Positions 1 through 11,000 of a DNA stretch of 64,000 nt are shown here, one piece after another; position 1 is the stretch's first letter, and each line of letters begins with the position of its first letter. The stretch comes from Dermatophagoides farinae (Eukaryota; Arthropoda; Arachnida; Sarcoptiformes; Pyroglyphidae), in assembly GCF_024713945.1 (NCBI RefSeq), contig NW_027461522.1:186001-250000 (forward strand), read 5' to 3'. The notes under the pieces were generated by a model. The model had not been told where the DNA came from and ran no database searches. It was given only the letters and a program-made list of their open reading frames with translations. Position numbers and translations under genes: made by a program.

Positions 1-591
1 CAAGAAGTAAAAAGAAAATATATGCTGACATTACAGATAGAAGAAGACAGATAGTGATTATTATTTCATAACTCTGGATCAACCGCACGCTCAAGTCTAA
101 GTATATATTATTTCCCGATTTGTCATTAGTATAGATTTCACTCATTAGATTTATTTTTCATCAATAAACTTTGTAAAAGAAACTAAGTTAGCTTAATTTA
201 GTATTTATACAACGCAAATACTATATTTTTAATACTTAAGTGTATTCAGTGATAAATATTTTACACAGCAAATATAACAGACAGAAAATACTGTTTTCCT
301 AAACTTCATCGCAGCAAAGAAGCTGACAAACCTTTTCAAACAAATCGAAATAAATTGTGTCCTTCAATCATACAATACCTCAACGGATTATCAAGTTAAA
401 TTCAATTGTAGATACGAATACGTTGTGAAATTAATTATTCATAAGGCTAAAATATTATAACGTAGGAAAACGTAAAAATGTATCTGAATTTATCAAATTG
501 TTAAAGTAAGTTTCGTTAAATATACGTCGAACAACTGGTTTCAAGTAAGTTGATCAATTCTTTTGTATTGATATAATTATTAATGTCTTTT
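1..591. other. Left-edge stretch, no clear gene
   Basis: This AT-rich stretch lies downstream of the helicase gene that is read leftward. At the very edge, frame 1 on the plus strand is open for 17 codons up to a TAG at 52-54, so it could be the 3' end of a gene that lies mostly outside the window. Bases 7-36 also have the GT...AG form and size of the local tiny introns, but with no flanking gene this cannot be tested. Nothing else is recognised. Confidence 0.3.
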
Positions 592-3111
592 TTATTGATC
601 TTTAAGACGGTTTAATTTTAGTTTAGCTTTGCTTTCAGTTTCAAATGTTTTATAAATTTGCTCTTGGGTAACTAAAACTGAAAGTTCCGAATCACCAACA
701 ATTTGTAAGTAAAGTGGAGACTGAGTATAGCGTTTTTTTGCGTATAAAAGTTTGTTAACATTTTCACCAAGTAGCGTGATCGTGGTAGACAAAAGTTCGG
801 AAAAAGACAATAAAGACTCAGGACTCGTAAGCATGTTACGCACAACGGCTGGGTAATCATTAATATTCAAAGTGGCGATGTATTTATTGTTTGCTAACCG
901 AGAACATTTTCCAATTATTGATTCGTTCCTGTGATAATTTGAAGTGCCTCCACGCTCGTTAATGGAATTAATTAAATGAAAAACAGAAGGATATAAAGCT
1001 TTTTGTTGTTCCAATTTTTTTTTTGGATCTTGAATTGTTTTTGTCCACTCGTTCAAAATAAAGTCAATGTACTCATCTTTTCGACTAGCTTCATACGTTT
1101 TGTTTCCTGTCTGATCTGATTTTGTGACAACAGCTTTTTCCTGAGAATCTGGAACATTTTGTTTCGATTGACCGTCAGTTTGTGAGGTAGGAGGTAATGA
1201 ATAAAATCCTTTAAGTTTTTTGTTTCTAGCAGTGAGTTCTTCATTGTACAATTCGGCGAAAACTTTGATTTTTTCGTCTGCTTCTACGATAGAATTTTTC
1301 AAAGAATTAACAATAGTTGCAGCTGCTTTTATTTCGTCCTCCAAGTAAAAATTATAAACAACACCTATATTGTTGCCTCGGGCAGTTCGTCCAGATTTAT
1401 GTACATAGTCTGGCACAGATTTACTACCGTCATAATTGATTACTAAAATTACATTATGAAAATCGATACCACGACTGCCGATTTGCGTAGAGACCAAAAT
1501 AGTTCGCCTTCTTAAATTCAAAGAAGCCACGCTTTCAATACGCTCGTCCAGTGGTGCATTCTTATGCAAAGTAAGACAAGGGTATCCGTAGTTTATAAGT
1601 TCAGAAGCAATCCAGACACAGCGTTCTTCTATACTCATGAAAATTAAGATTCGTTCCCCATGTGGATGCCAAGTTCCCAAAAGTCGTAATAGCTCAAGAA
1701 ACTTATCGTTTTCAGTTAAAACAATTTTGAATACGTGCTTAGTTCGCTTTATATCGTCTTCAGATTTTGTCAAAGTGATAAAAATGGGCGAGTTTAACCA
1801 TTTCTTCGCCACAGAATACAAAAATTTGGGGAACGTTGCCGTCACAATGATCACTTGCTTTTCTTTATTTAATAAAGGCAGGATTGTTTCAACGCCAGAG
1901 TTATATCTGTTGTCAAACATACAGTCTGCTTCATCAATTACCAAAAATAACACATAACACAAACTAAACTTTTTGCTAAATCTTAAAACTTCGAGTAACC
2001 GAGTCATTGATGCAACTATTAGATCTGGCCCGTAGCGAACGCGGCCCAACTGACAACTGAGAGGCTCCCCGCCGCATAAAAAGGTTATTTGCAGACTCGT
2101 TCCAGCCGCCAGCCACAAACAGGTTTTGTGAATTAACAGTACGAGTTCTCTAGTAGGTAGCAAAACAAGTCCATTTGGTTTGTACTTTTTTGAAAATCTG
2201 TAAGTTTGGAGAAACTGGATCAATGGAATTAGATATGTGAGCGTTTTGCCAGACCCAGTTGGCGACACACAAATTATATCTCGGCCCATTAGAGCGTTGG
2301 GAATAACTTGAGATTGAATGGGTCTCGCTTTAAGCACGTTTCGTAGTGCTAAATTGCTTAGTATTTTCCTGTTCAACCCCATATCAGCAAATTCCAAAAC
2401 TGGACATACGTAATTGTTACCTGACACTCTGATATTATTTTGTTCTCTAAACACTTTTGCTTCGTCCATGGTCATCAACTCTGGCAATACAATCGCATTT
2501 CTAGTAAAAGTAAAATCACTATCGTCGGCATTTGATTTATTGAGGCTCCCAATATCTAATTGGTATTTTTTCACCAGTTCACTGTATGGTAATTTTTCTT
2601 TTATAGCTGTTTTTTCAAGTGTTTTTAAATTCTCAGTCGTAGGATTTTCTATTGACACAACACTCAACGAGATATTTTCTTCTTCGCTTGCTTGATCAGT
2701 TGTTTCGTTCATCTCTTTATCATTTAACACGGCTTCCAAATCATCTAAATCAGCTAAGCTTTCTGATCTGCCTTTAGGCAACGAAATAAACTCGTCAGAC
2801 TCATCAGAGTCTAATTTTTCGCCATCACGAGAAGATAGAAATGACAAAAACTCTTTTTTATTTTTCGTAAAATTCTTTAGTTCTGTTCCCTCCTTCAAGA
2901 TATTTTTGATTTTCTTAACCTGATTATTACCGTCATGAACATTAAGATTGATCTTGATCTTGCTTTCCGTTTTTATCAGTGCAGAGTGTTCGTCATTGCC
3001 ACTTTTATAGTTTGGATCTGAAAGTTTTTGTTTTTTCAACTTTAATCTAGCTTCTTTTAACCTAGCTAAACGACTATTTTTTTCATTTTCATTATTAAAA
3101 TCATGACTCAT
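592..3111 (-). CDS. PRP5: DEAD-box RNA helicase, Prp5/DDX46-like (pre-spliceosome assembly)
   Basis: This 839-aa protein has a charged N-terminus of about 215 residues and then a complete SF2 helicase core. Motif I (PTGSGKT) is near residue 283, the PTREL motif follows, motif II (VIDEAD) is near 391, motif III is TAT rather than SAT near 422, and motif VI (HKSGRTARG) is near 573. The segment before the Q motif (MTMDEAKVFREQNNIRVSG) and a C-terminal module near 740-835, containing NINDYPAVVRNMLTSPE, match the Prp5/DDX46 arrangement and its KH-like tail, which separates it from other DEAD-box families. Prp5 remodels U2 snRNP so that it can bind the branch site. It is a single exon starting at an ATG at 3111. 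The core match is strong; the orthology call rests on the flanking modules. Confidence 0.85.
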   Translation of the reverse strand: MSHDFNNENEKNSRLARLKEARLKLKKQKLSDPNYKSGNDEHSALIKTESKIKINLNVHDGNNQVKKIKNILKEGTELKNFTKNKKEFLSFLSSRDGEKLDSDESDEFISLPKGRSESLADLDDLEAVLNDKEMNETTDQASEEENISLSVVSIENPTTENLKTLEKTAIKEKLPYSELVKKYQLDIGSLNKSNADDSDFTFTRNAIVLPELMTMDEAKVFREQNNIRVSGNNYVCPVLEFADMGLNRKILSNLALRNVLKARPIQSQVIPNALMGRDIICVSPTGSGKTLTYLIPLIQFLQTYRFSKKYKPNGLVLLPTRELVLLIHKTCLWLAAGTSLQITFLCGGEPLSCQLGRVRYGPDLIVASMTRLLEVLRFSKKFSLCYVLFLVIDEADCMFDNRYNSGVETILPLLNKEKQVIIVTATFPKFLYSVAKKWLNSPIFITLTKSEDDIKRTKHVFKIVLTENDKFLELLRLLGTWHPHGERILIFMSIEERCVWIASELINYGYPCLTLHKNAPLDERIESVASLNLRRRTILVSTQIGSRGIDFHNVILVINYDGSKSVPDYVHKSGRTARGNNIGVVYNFYLEDEIKAAATIVNSLKNSIVEADEKIKVFAELYNEELTARNKKLKGFYSLPPTSQTDGQSKQNVPDSQEKAVVTKSDQTGNKTYEASRKDEYIDFILNEWTKTIQDPKKKLEQQKALYPSVFHLINSINERGGTSNYHRNESIIGKCSRLANNKYIATLNINDYPAVVRNMLTSPESLLSFSELLSTTITLLGENVNKLLYAKKRYTQSPLYLQIVGDSELSVLVTQEQIYKTFETESKAKLKLNRLKDQ

Positions 3112-3684
3112 TTCCAGGCTATTTAATTAAAATACATACAACCTAATAACTTATGAACAGTATTTGGGTTTCATTGATGTGAAGTTGCGATTTTATACAA
3201 CTACAGGAAAATTATTTTATTATTCCAGCCTGATAAAATGATGACAAAATATTATTTATTGCCAAAATTTTTCTTGTGGAACTATCTAAGCGAACTAAAT
3301 AGATTTTGTTTAACTTAATGTTTTAGTTAAAGAGATATATGAATTTGATGAAATAAAAAAATATAAACTGCTTTATTTTTTATCTCCAAAACAATCGATT
3401 TCAAGAGAAAACGAAATCGATTCAAAGTAATTAAGTAATTAAATGAAAAAATGCGAGCGGCAAAATGATTTTCAGATTATCACATGGATCATGAACTAAA
3501 CTGAGCGAGTTTTCGCCTAATCTCTCGCGATGGGGTTTAACCTAAATCTTAATAATTGTTTTTTTCATTTTTTGTGAACAAGTTAAATTAAAAAATCTAT
3601 TGGTGTTCTTAAAATAAGTGCGTTGACAAAAACAACATGTTTGGATTATCATTATGGAAATTATTGAAAATAATAGTGCTTGCC
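3112..3684. other. Intergenic between divergent genes
   Basis: About 570 bp between the helicase start and the small spliced ORF at 3685. It is AT-rich and presumably holds both promoters. I see no RNA gene or repeat. A short upstream ORF begins with the ATG at 3654 and ends at about 3707, overlapping the start of the next ORF. Confidence 0.4.
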
Positions 3685-3904
3685 ATGAACAGTATTGCAA
3701 TCATTAACGAGAAACGAATTCTCGCAAAATGTATGTTTGATAATATGTAAATTATTTTTAGACGGTTTAGACTTTCCAAGAAAAGAAGCTGGTGGAGTTG
3801 TTTTTCAAGTATCATTTATTTTATATGCTATACGCGTGTACGGGAGAATTTTTCTGATAACATTTAACACGATTATAATTTTTATTGAAGCACTTTTTGG
3901 CTAG
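3685..3904 (+). CDS. Small putative membrane protein, one tiny intron
   Basis: Joining exon 3685-3730 to exon 3762-3904 gives a 62-aa protein starting MNSIAIINEKRILAKYGLDF and ending in hydrophobic residues IIIFIEALFG. The 31-nt intron at 3731-3761 has a GTATGT donor and a TTATTTTTAG acceptor, exactly the form of the other introns in this window, and splicing keeps the frame. The C-terminal half is rich in Ile, Phe, Leu and Val and could be a membrane anchor. I do not recognise the family. The next gene (TAF5) starts about 110 bp downstream on the same strand. The support is the intron form plus the open frame only; a chance ORF of this length in AT-rich DNA is possible. Confidence 0.45.
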
Positions 3905-4016
3905 TTAAAACTACACATAAAAATTTAGTTGCAAGCGCTCATCAATAAAAAATCAGAATCTCATATTAGGAAAACAACATAGTTTTTATAGATCAAAATA
4001 GTCGTTTAAATTTCAA

Positions 4017-7000
4017 ATGAGCTACAATAACAACGGACAGATTGGCCCAAATAAACCGGGGAACTACAACCAGCAACGATATCTCCCACAACAAAACCCA
4101 AACCTTAATGAAATGCCGAGAAGCATCAACAATCATCCTGAGGCGCATCAGCATATGATGCAGCAACAAATGATGACGAATAACATGCACATTCACATGA
4201 TGGATAAAAACAAATCAGGAATGAGTTATCCCTATGTCCTGCATGACGGGCTAATGCCAAATGCGGTTAAAAAGCAAATGTACTACGGGCATCAGCCTCA
4301 AATGTCATATCACAAACCGGACGAAAATTTCTCTCAGTCCAATGATCCAAGAATCTACATGAAAAACCATCCCAACTCTAACTGGAACAAGTCGTCAGAA
4401 ATGATCAACGCTGGTCAGCGCTATAACCAAACCACCCCCATGTTAAACGGCATGACGGACAACGGTAATATCAACTCACGACCCATTAAAATGATGCCGA
4501 AAAATCCGAATTTGATGCCGTACGTTCCAAAAAATCATGAAAGTCTATCTCAGCAACCGAAAAACTTCAACATGGAAGGAGACATGAACTGGGATAAAAA
4601 CATGTACAACCAGGTTTATATGCAACCTAAACAAAATGAATTTGTAAAAGTCCGGGAGAAGTTTTATCCGTACCAGCAAAACGGGATATCTTTTATGCAC
4701 GAAACCAAGCCAAACAATATCAACTATGAATCACGCCCCATTGCAAACGCAAACATGATGAACGCGCTTTCCTACAAACAAAATAATTCAACTAACTTAC
4801 TGGAAAAGCAAAGGCTCTATGGCGATATGCACGACAAAAAACCGATGCTGCATTCAGGCTTGCATTCAATGAATAATGTACAAAAACCTGCTCACATGAA
4901 TATGCCTAATGCTAACATGGCCAGCTATAAATCCTACAACGACGGTCAAAATCTTGCTATGGCCAACAAACCTAGATTTTATCCTCAACAACATTTTCCA
5001 ATATTAAAACAAATGAACCAGCCTCAAGCGTATCCCATGAATCGAGAACAGTATCGCATTCAGTACAAAAAAAAAAATGATAAAGAACAATCTTTCGAAT
5101 CTGTTCAATTAGATCAGAAATCAGTTCAATACATCGAAACTCAGACCGATTTTAATTCGATTCAAAAACCCAGTCAACAATACCAAAACACCGATGAAAT
5201 GAACACGTTAGAACAGAGGGAACAGTTACCAAATGCGTCAGCAAAACCTCAAAAAGACCATTCCTTACATAAACCCGATTATTCTGAAAGAATTATCGAC
5301 ACTGCAAGTAAAACTCTACCTTCCAACTCTGAATCGCTTCGCACGAAAACTGACTTAAATAACTACTCTATCGACATGAGTGCCAATTCGAGAAGAAGCC
5401 AAAAAAGCCCAGGCAATGAATTCGAACAATTAGAGATGAACAAGTCTCAAAAAATAAAAGAAAATGTATTGACTGATGCTGCAAGCAACTACAACAAAGA
5501 GAAAGCTTCAGAAGCAGACATCATGGATACGAAGTCGCGTGACAAAAATTTTTTTGCAAAACCTGTTGATCATGTAGAAACTGAAATATTAAGCAAGATC
5601 TCCGAAGCAGATCAAATAAGAGTACTTTGGAATACCTATGTCGAATTCAGAAAGTTCGTCTATCAATCGTTTTTCATGTCACCAGGCATGCATGAAACGC
5701 TATTTATTCTCTTTATTGAAATTTGGGTTCGACTCGTGAACAAAGACACTCAACAAGCCGTTTCTTTTTTAAACACATATGCCGAGGAACATAAAGCCAA
5801 TCATCATTTAGAAATTGAGAAACTCAAAATCATAAAGAGTAAGGAATATTTGAAGAACAACAAGTTCGTAAATTCTTTGTTGAGCGGCACCAAGTATTTA
5901 TTATTTCTGGAAAACGAAGAAAAGAAAATGCTCTCTATCAAGCTAGTCAACGAGAATGAAAATCTTTTACTTAGTCTTCTTCAAAATCGAATGATTTTTC
6001 TGCCTTTTAACAACACTGAATCTGAAAAATGTGTGGCGAAGCTTTGCAACAATTTGAGCCAGCTAGGGATATGTAAAAGCGGTAATGGATTAATTTCGTC
6101 GCCTAACCTGGCTATCTTATGTGGAATTCACTCGTACCTACCTAATTTCCCTGCGATAAAACACAACGATATTCTGGAATTTGAACCTAAATGCATTTGC
6201 TTTCCGAAAAACTTGTACTCAATTTACACTTTACCGTTTAACAGCCTGAACAGTCCATCAGTCAAGTGGAGAATAGATCAATACTACAAAAATAAATATT
6301 GGAATCAACTACGCCGAAACGAAGTTAGTCGTTCAAACCTGCCAAATATCATGCAGCTTAATCTCAAAATAAGACATAAACTTGAAAGCTTCAGCAATTC
6401 GTTTAAATGTGAGTTGAACGCCGATCACAACAAAGTAGCCGTGACTAATTCTTCTAGCGGCATTGTATCCATCATTAATTTTAAAAACACGGTTTTCTCT
6501 CGAATTTTAAATAATTATCACGAGGCAAACAAGGAAATATTTTTATCTAATGACTCTGAGCAAGTCTTATCTGATTTATCACAATACAATTTTTCAAATA
6601 CTAGCGACCTGTTCAAACATAACTGTCATGCTATGCCCATCACAGGCTTCAAATTTTTATCGTCTTTTCAAACCGGTGGTCATTTAAACATAGCTTTATC
6701 TGCGTCGTTGGACAGCACAATTAAAGTTTGGGAATTGGACACAATGTCGACTGTACACCAATTTTCGGGAGAATCCCCGGTATTGTCTCTCGATGTAGAT
6801 GAGTTCGGATTTCAATTCGTTTCTAGTCATATTGCTAAAGTTGCGCTGCTATGGAACATGAACGCAGATAAACCTATTAGAGCGTTTTTAGGACATCCTT
6901 TTAGCGTCGACAAATGTTCTTTTCATCCTAACAGTGTTCTTGTTTCTACTTTGTCGAGTGAAGAAAAGAGAGTTCGCTTTTGGGATCCCCGAATCGCCAA

Positions 7001-7385
7001 CCTCGTGGGCACGATTAGCGTCTCTAGTCATATTGACAACATAGTTTACAGTCCGAACGGTCGTTATGTCGTATTATTTGGGCTTTCTACAAATATTAAT
7101 GTGTGGGATTTGATTAAGTCCGCTTTTTATAAAAAATACGAAGTCGATTCTTTTCCATTAACGGTATCATTTTCTAATAATTCAAAACTTTTAACAGTGG
7201 GCTGTTCCAACAATAAAGTTTACATTTTCGAAGTCGAATCAGTCGAAAACGACAAAATAATGTTTTCGCATAACTCTCCAGATTATTCCGAATTAATAAA
7301 AACATATGAACTGAAAAACAACATTTTAAATCTTTCTTTTTCGCCCGCCAACACTTTATTTTTAACCACAGTTCAGCATATTTAA
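4017..7385 (+). CDS. TAF5: TFIID subunit TAF5-like, with long N/M/Q-rich N-terminus
   Basis: This 1122-aa protein has three parts. Residues 1 to about 530 are low complexity, rich in Asn, Met, Gln, Pro and Tyr. Residues about 530-650 are helical and match the TAF5 NTD2 domain (IRVLWNTYVEFRKFVYQSFF, then FLNTYAEEHK). Residues about 800-1115 form WD40 blades, including LDSTIKVWEL, FLGHPFSVDKCSFHPNSVLV, VRFWDPR and INVWDL. The spacing of GHPFSVDKCSFHPN and the following blade resembles TAF5 rather than other WD40 proteins. TAF5 scaffolds TFIID (and in some lineages SAGA). I see no LisH motif; its place is taken by the low-complexity region. It is a single exon with its start at an ATG, on the same strand as the small ORF 110 bp upstream. 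Confidence 0.75.
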   Translation: MSYNNNGQIGPNKPGNYNQQRYLPQQNPNLNEMPRSINNHPEAHQHMMQQQMMTNNMHIHMMDKNKSGMSYPYVLHDGLMPNAVKKQMYYGHQPQMSYHKPDENFSQSNDPRIYMKNHPNSNWNKSSEMINAGQRYNQTTPMLNGMTDNGNINSRPIKMMPKNPNLMPYVPKNHESLSQQPKNFNMEGDMNWDKNMYNQVYMQPKQNEFVKVREKFYPYQQNGISFMHETKPNNINYESRPIANANMMNALSYKQNNSTNLLEKQRLYGDMHDKKPMLHSGLHSMNNVQKPAHMNMPNANMASYKSYNDGQNLAMANKPRFYPQQHFPILKQMNQPQAYPMNREQYRIQYKKKNDKEQSFESVQLDQKSVQYIETQTDFNSIQKPSQQYQNTDEMNTLEQREQLPNASAKPQKDHSLHKPDYSERIIDTASKTLPSNSESLRTKTDLNNYSIDMSANSRRSQKSPGNEFEQLEMNKSQKIKENVLTDAASNYNKEKASEADIMDTKSRDKNFFAKPVDHVETEILSKISEADQIRVLWNTYVEFRKFVYQSFFMSPGMHETLFILFIEIWVRLVNKDTQQAVSFLNTYAEEHKANHHLEIEKLKIIKSKEYLKNNKFVNSLLSGTKYLLFLENEEKKMLSIKLVNENENLLLSLLQNRMIFLPFNNTESEKCVAKLCNNLSQLGICKSGNGLISSPNLAILCGIHSYLPNFPAIKHNDILEFEPKCICFPKNLYSIYTLPFNSLNSPSVKWRIDQYYKNKYWNQLRRNEVSRSNLPNIMQLNLKIRHKLESFSNSFKCELNADHNKVAVTNSSSGIVSIINFKNTVFSRILNNYHEANKEIFLSNDSEQVLSDLSQYNFSNTSDLFKHNCHAMPITGFKFLSSFQTGGHLNIALSASLDSTIKVWELDTMSTVHQFSGESPVLSLDVDEFGFQFVSSHIAKVALLWNMNADKPIRAFLGHPFSVDKCSFHPNSVLVSTLSSEEKRVRFWDPRIANLVGTISVSSHIDNIVYSPNGRYVVLFGLSTNINVWDLIKSAFYKKYEVDSFPLTVSFSNNSKLLTVGCSNNKVYIFEVESVENDKIMFSHNSPDYSELIKTYELKNNILNLSFSPANTLFLTTVQHI

Positions 7386-8088
7386 GCGTTTCAAATGTAA
7401 TTCGAGCTATGACATTTATTTTAAGACGTGTATTTGTAAAATATATTAGTGTAACGTCTCTTATACGATTAAACAGAGTGTTATTTTGGTTCTGGATTTA
7501 TCAAATATATATTATTGTATTTATTAAGTAACACTATCTGTCATGTAAACTCAATGGTTATTCAGTAAAAGTGATATCAGTTAGCTTTTTTTAAATTATA
7601 TTGCTTTTTCGTCCTAATTGATTTATATCGGTATTGGAACTGGCGTTCATTAAGTCGGATCGAACAAGCTTTATGTCAGTGATATTTAATATGGTTAAAA
7701 TCAATAGACTTATTTTTAAACTGAACTATCGTAATAGACATTTGGTATATTTATAAATTTTCAATTATAGTATTATTAAATTTTTACGCTATTAATTTTT
7801 TTCCAATCATAATTCAAGAGTTGAAACTAAACAGATTGTTAACAAATTAACTGCTATGCTATAAATAAAAACTGTCTTATATAAATACACGTTAAATTCA
7901 AACAAGTAAGTAGAAAAATTGTATACTGAGACCTATGAGAGTCTTGGTTAAGTTTTGTTGAAAATAAATAATTCTTAAATTAATAAAATATCTTTGATCA
8001 AAAAAGTCCAATCGAACTTTTAGATTTAATAGTAATATGGCTAATATTAATAGTATTGTAAGATAGATCAATAAGTTTTAAAAGAGAG
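7386..8088. other. Intergenic, nothing recognised
   Basis: About 700 bp of AT-rich DNA between two plus-strand genes. It should hold the TAF5 3' end and the promoter of the CCp5-type gene. I see no ORF, RNA gene or repeat. Confidence 0.4.
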
Positions 8089-11000
8089 ATGTTCAAGAAC
8101 GTCGTTACATTAGTTTTTTTGTGTCTAAATACGCAACTAATTAACGCAGACACAACCAATCCGACAGAAATGTCTCAATGGATTTATGATAATTTGAAGT
8201 TAACTAGAAATCGATTCAATCATAGAAGAACGGTAGATGGTTTTCTCTGCGCTCCAGCTTTTATTCATAACGGACAGCGTTTCACCAACTGTACTAAAGT
8301 CACGACGCCAGACAACAGTCAAACAGGCGTTGAATGGTGCTACATTGAATACGACATAAACGAGCCAGAAGCTCAACAAAAGGAATGGGGTCTTTGTGCT
8401 GATCCTATTGAGTACGGGAAGGTCATTTCTCTAGCCGATAGAAATTTGAACACAAGTGTTAAGATTTTATCGAATTTAGCTATCAAAATTAAAAAAGATA
8501 ATGAGAATTTAGAAAAAGTTATAAATTCATTCCAGAGTGTTTGTACAGAAGGTTTGAACGAAAAAAAAGCCATCATGGAAAAACTTACTAAGCAAATGGA
8601 AGATCTAGAACATATTGAAAAATTAAATCGCAACGCTGAACAAAAAAAAAATGAATTAATCGTACAGCGCGAAAACTTGTTAAGAACAATGGAAGAAAAT
8701 CAAAGAACTACGGAGAAAAATCTGTATAATTGCCTCAATGTTCCAGGATACGATGGAAGTGAAATAGCTGATGGCATAATTGGCACCTACTATGATGGTA
8801 TTAACTTAGATTTAGATGAACAAATGTACTCAAAAAAAATAATACGTACCGATATGAACATTGATTTCGATTGGTACGACAGAGACCCGGTTTTAGGTAT
8901 TTCCAAAAATATGTTTTCCGTGGAGTGGAAAGGATATTTGTTAGTGCCAGAAGATGACCTCTACACGTTTTATATTAATGCCAGTGTTGGGGCTCGACTG
9001 TTTTTAGATGGAAAATTGATTATTGTGGACAGAATGCCTGCAAAATCTAATGCAACTATAGAACCTGACCCGGTGGATTTTGTAAAGAACCAGTTTTCTC
9101 ATCAACCATCTCGCGAACATGTCGTTGAGAGTAAACAGATCTTTTTATCAAACGTTAGAAGAATCAAAATAGTACTCCAATTCATACATTCTACTCACAT
9201 GGTGTGGAAAAACGAAAAAAATGCTTTCATCAAATTATATTGGTCGAACTCGACGTTTTCAAAAACGATTATCGAACCTGAATATTTTTTTCAGTTAGAT
9301 AAGTTGCCAAGTTTACAAGTGAATTCCTTACCTGCAAATTATGTAATGCTAAACAAAGCTAACAGGGGCGTTAAAGCTTTTTTTGACGATCCTGAGCTTT
9401 ACATTGGTGATATATCGTATTCGTTGCGAAACCAAAAATTCATTCAGAGACGTTACGACTTACTTCCTATATATCCAGACGTCCCGCACAATGAATTAAA
9501 TAATTTAACGTTTAAGTTGAACGTACCTACAGAAATGATCGTTGCTTATGAACGCGAATTTCCGTTGGAGTGCACTGGCGCGAAGGATGTATTTTTTGAA
9601 GATGGAGAAAAAGATTATTTAAGTCTTTACCACGTTCCAGATTTTACCAAGCCTGCCACAAATGTTGTAGTTTACAATATAAAGCTGGCGCTACTGCAAG
9701 CCAATCACTTGTATAATTTCACGATAAAAAATAAAAACTTCTTAACGTTTCTCCGGCCACACGATACGTTGATCAATTTATGTACAGGGCCTAGCGTAAA
9801 TGTTAGCAATCCTAAATCTGCCGATACAAATTATCTGTCCTGCTCAGCTACGAGTACACTCAGTCCGGATTTCGACTGTAAATTCGCTTTAACGGCTAAC
9901 CACTCAGACAACGCAAAAGAGAGCTGGAAAACCGGGGTGACAGGAATTGGTCAGTCTATTACGGTTAATTTTAAATCACCTGTTAAGCTTACTCATTTTA
10001 AATTTAAACCTCTACGTAATGCTTTACAAATGCCGGCAGAATTGACACTATACTTTAAAGATGTGAACCGACCTATGATAAAAGAAAAATTATATAAACA
10101 AACATTTAAAGTCTTGTCCACGGTGGATGACCAACTTCAAACGTATAATCTGGACCCTGTCGTAGCAACAAGTGTTAAAATTGAAATTTCTAAAATGAAT
10201 GCATTCGATCAGATAACTGGTGGTGGTTTTGAATTTTACGGCTCCGTATGTAAAACCGAACATAACGAAACCGATAATACAGGATTGAGATTAAAGGTAG
10301 GAAAGTTAAAGGCGAAAAACTGTTTGGCCTCATTGAACAATCTTCAAAAACAAACTATGGACCAAAATAAAACTAGTTATGACGTAGTTTGCGAAACTCC
10401 CTGCTCAAGAAAATTTATTTCTAGACCTTTAGTGTGGGGAACTAATATATATACTTTTTACAGTTCGTTGTGTATGGCAGCAATTCACGCTGGAATTTGT
10501 CATTTCGACAAGTCTTGTTCGTTTAATATTGAACTAAAGGAAATGGACAATTCGTTTAAAGGCTTACTTAGAAACGACATCCAGAGTTATGATGACAACA
10601 AGTCAAATAAAGGATTTATTGTTTTACCTTCCATATCAGAAACACCTTCGGATCTTTTAGTAAAAGAAACATCATATTCTAAAGATACAGTAATTGTATT
10701 CTTTGGGTTAGAAAGCGAAGTGTTTACAAGCAACGGTCCGACCAAAAAAATTTTTTATGACAAAGGAAGTCTATATCCACCGAAAAATGATCATCTTTAT
10801 TCATATGGGTGGTCTCACCTTGCAAAAATATATAATTGCGAAGGAAAAATCTTGGAAAACTTTGAAGGACTTTCTAAGTTGAGAAACTCAATCAGTAAAA
10901 GTTCTATTGGATTCTTTTATCCTCAAAACAGCAAAGTTTGTAAAAAAGATAATAAAGCCTGTATTTCAAAAAATTGGAAAATAAAGCTGAAACCTAATAC

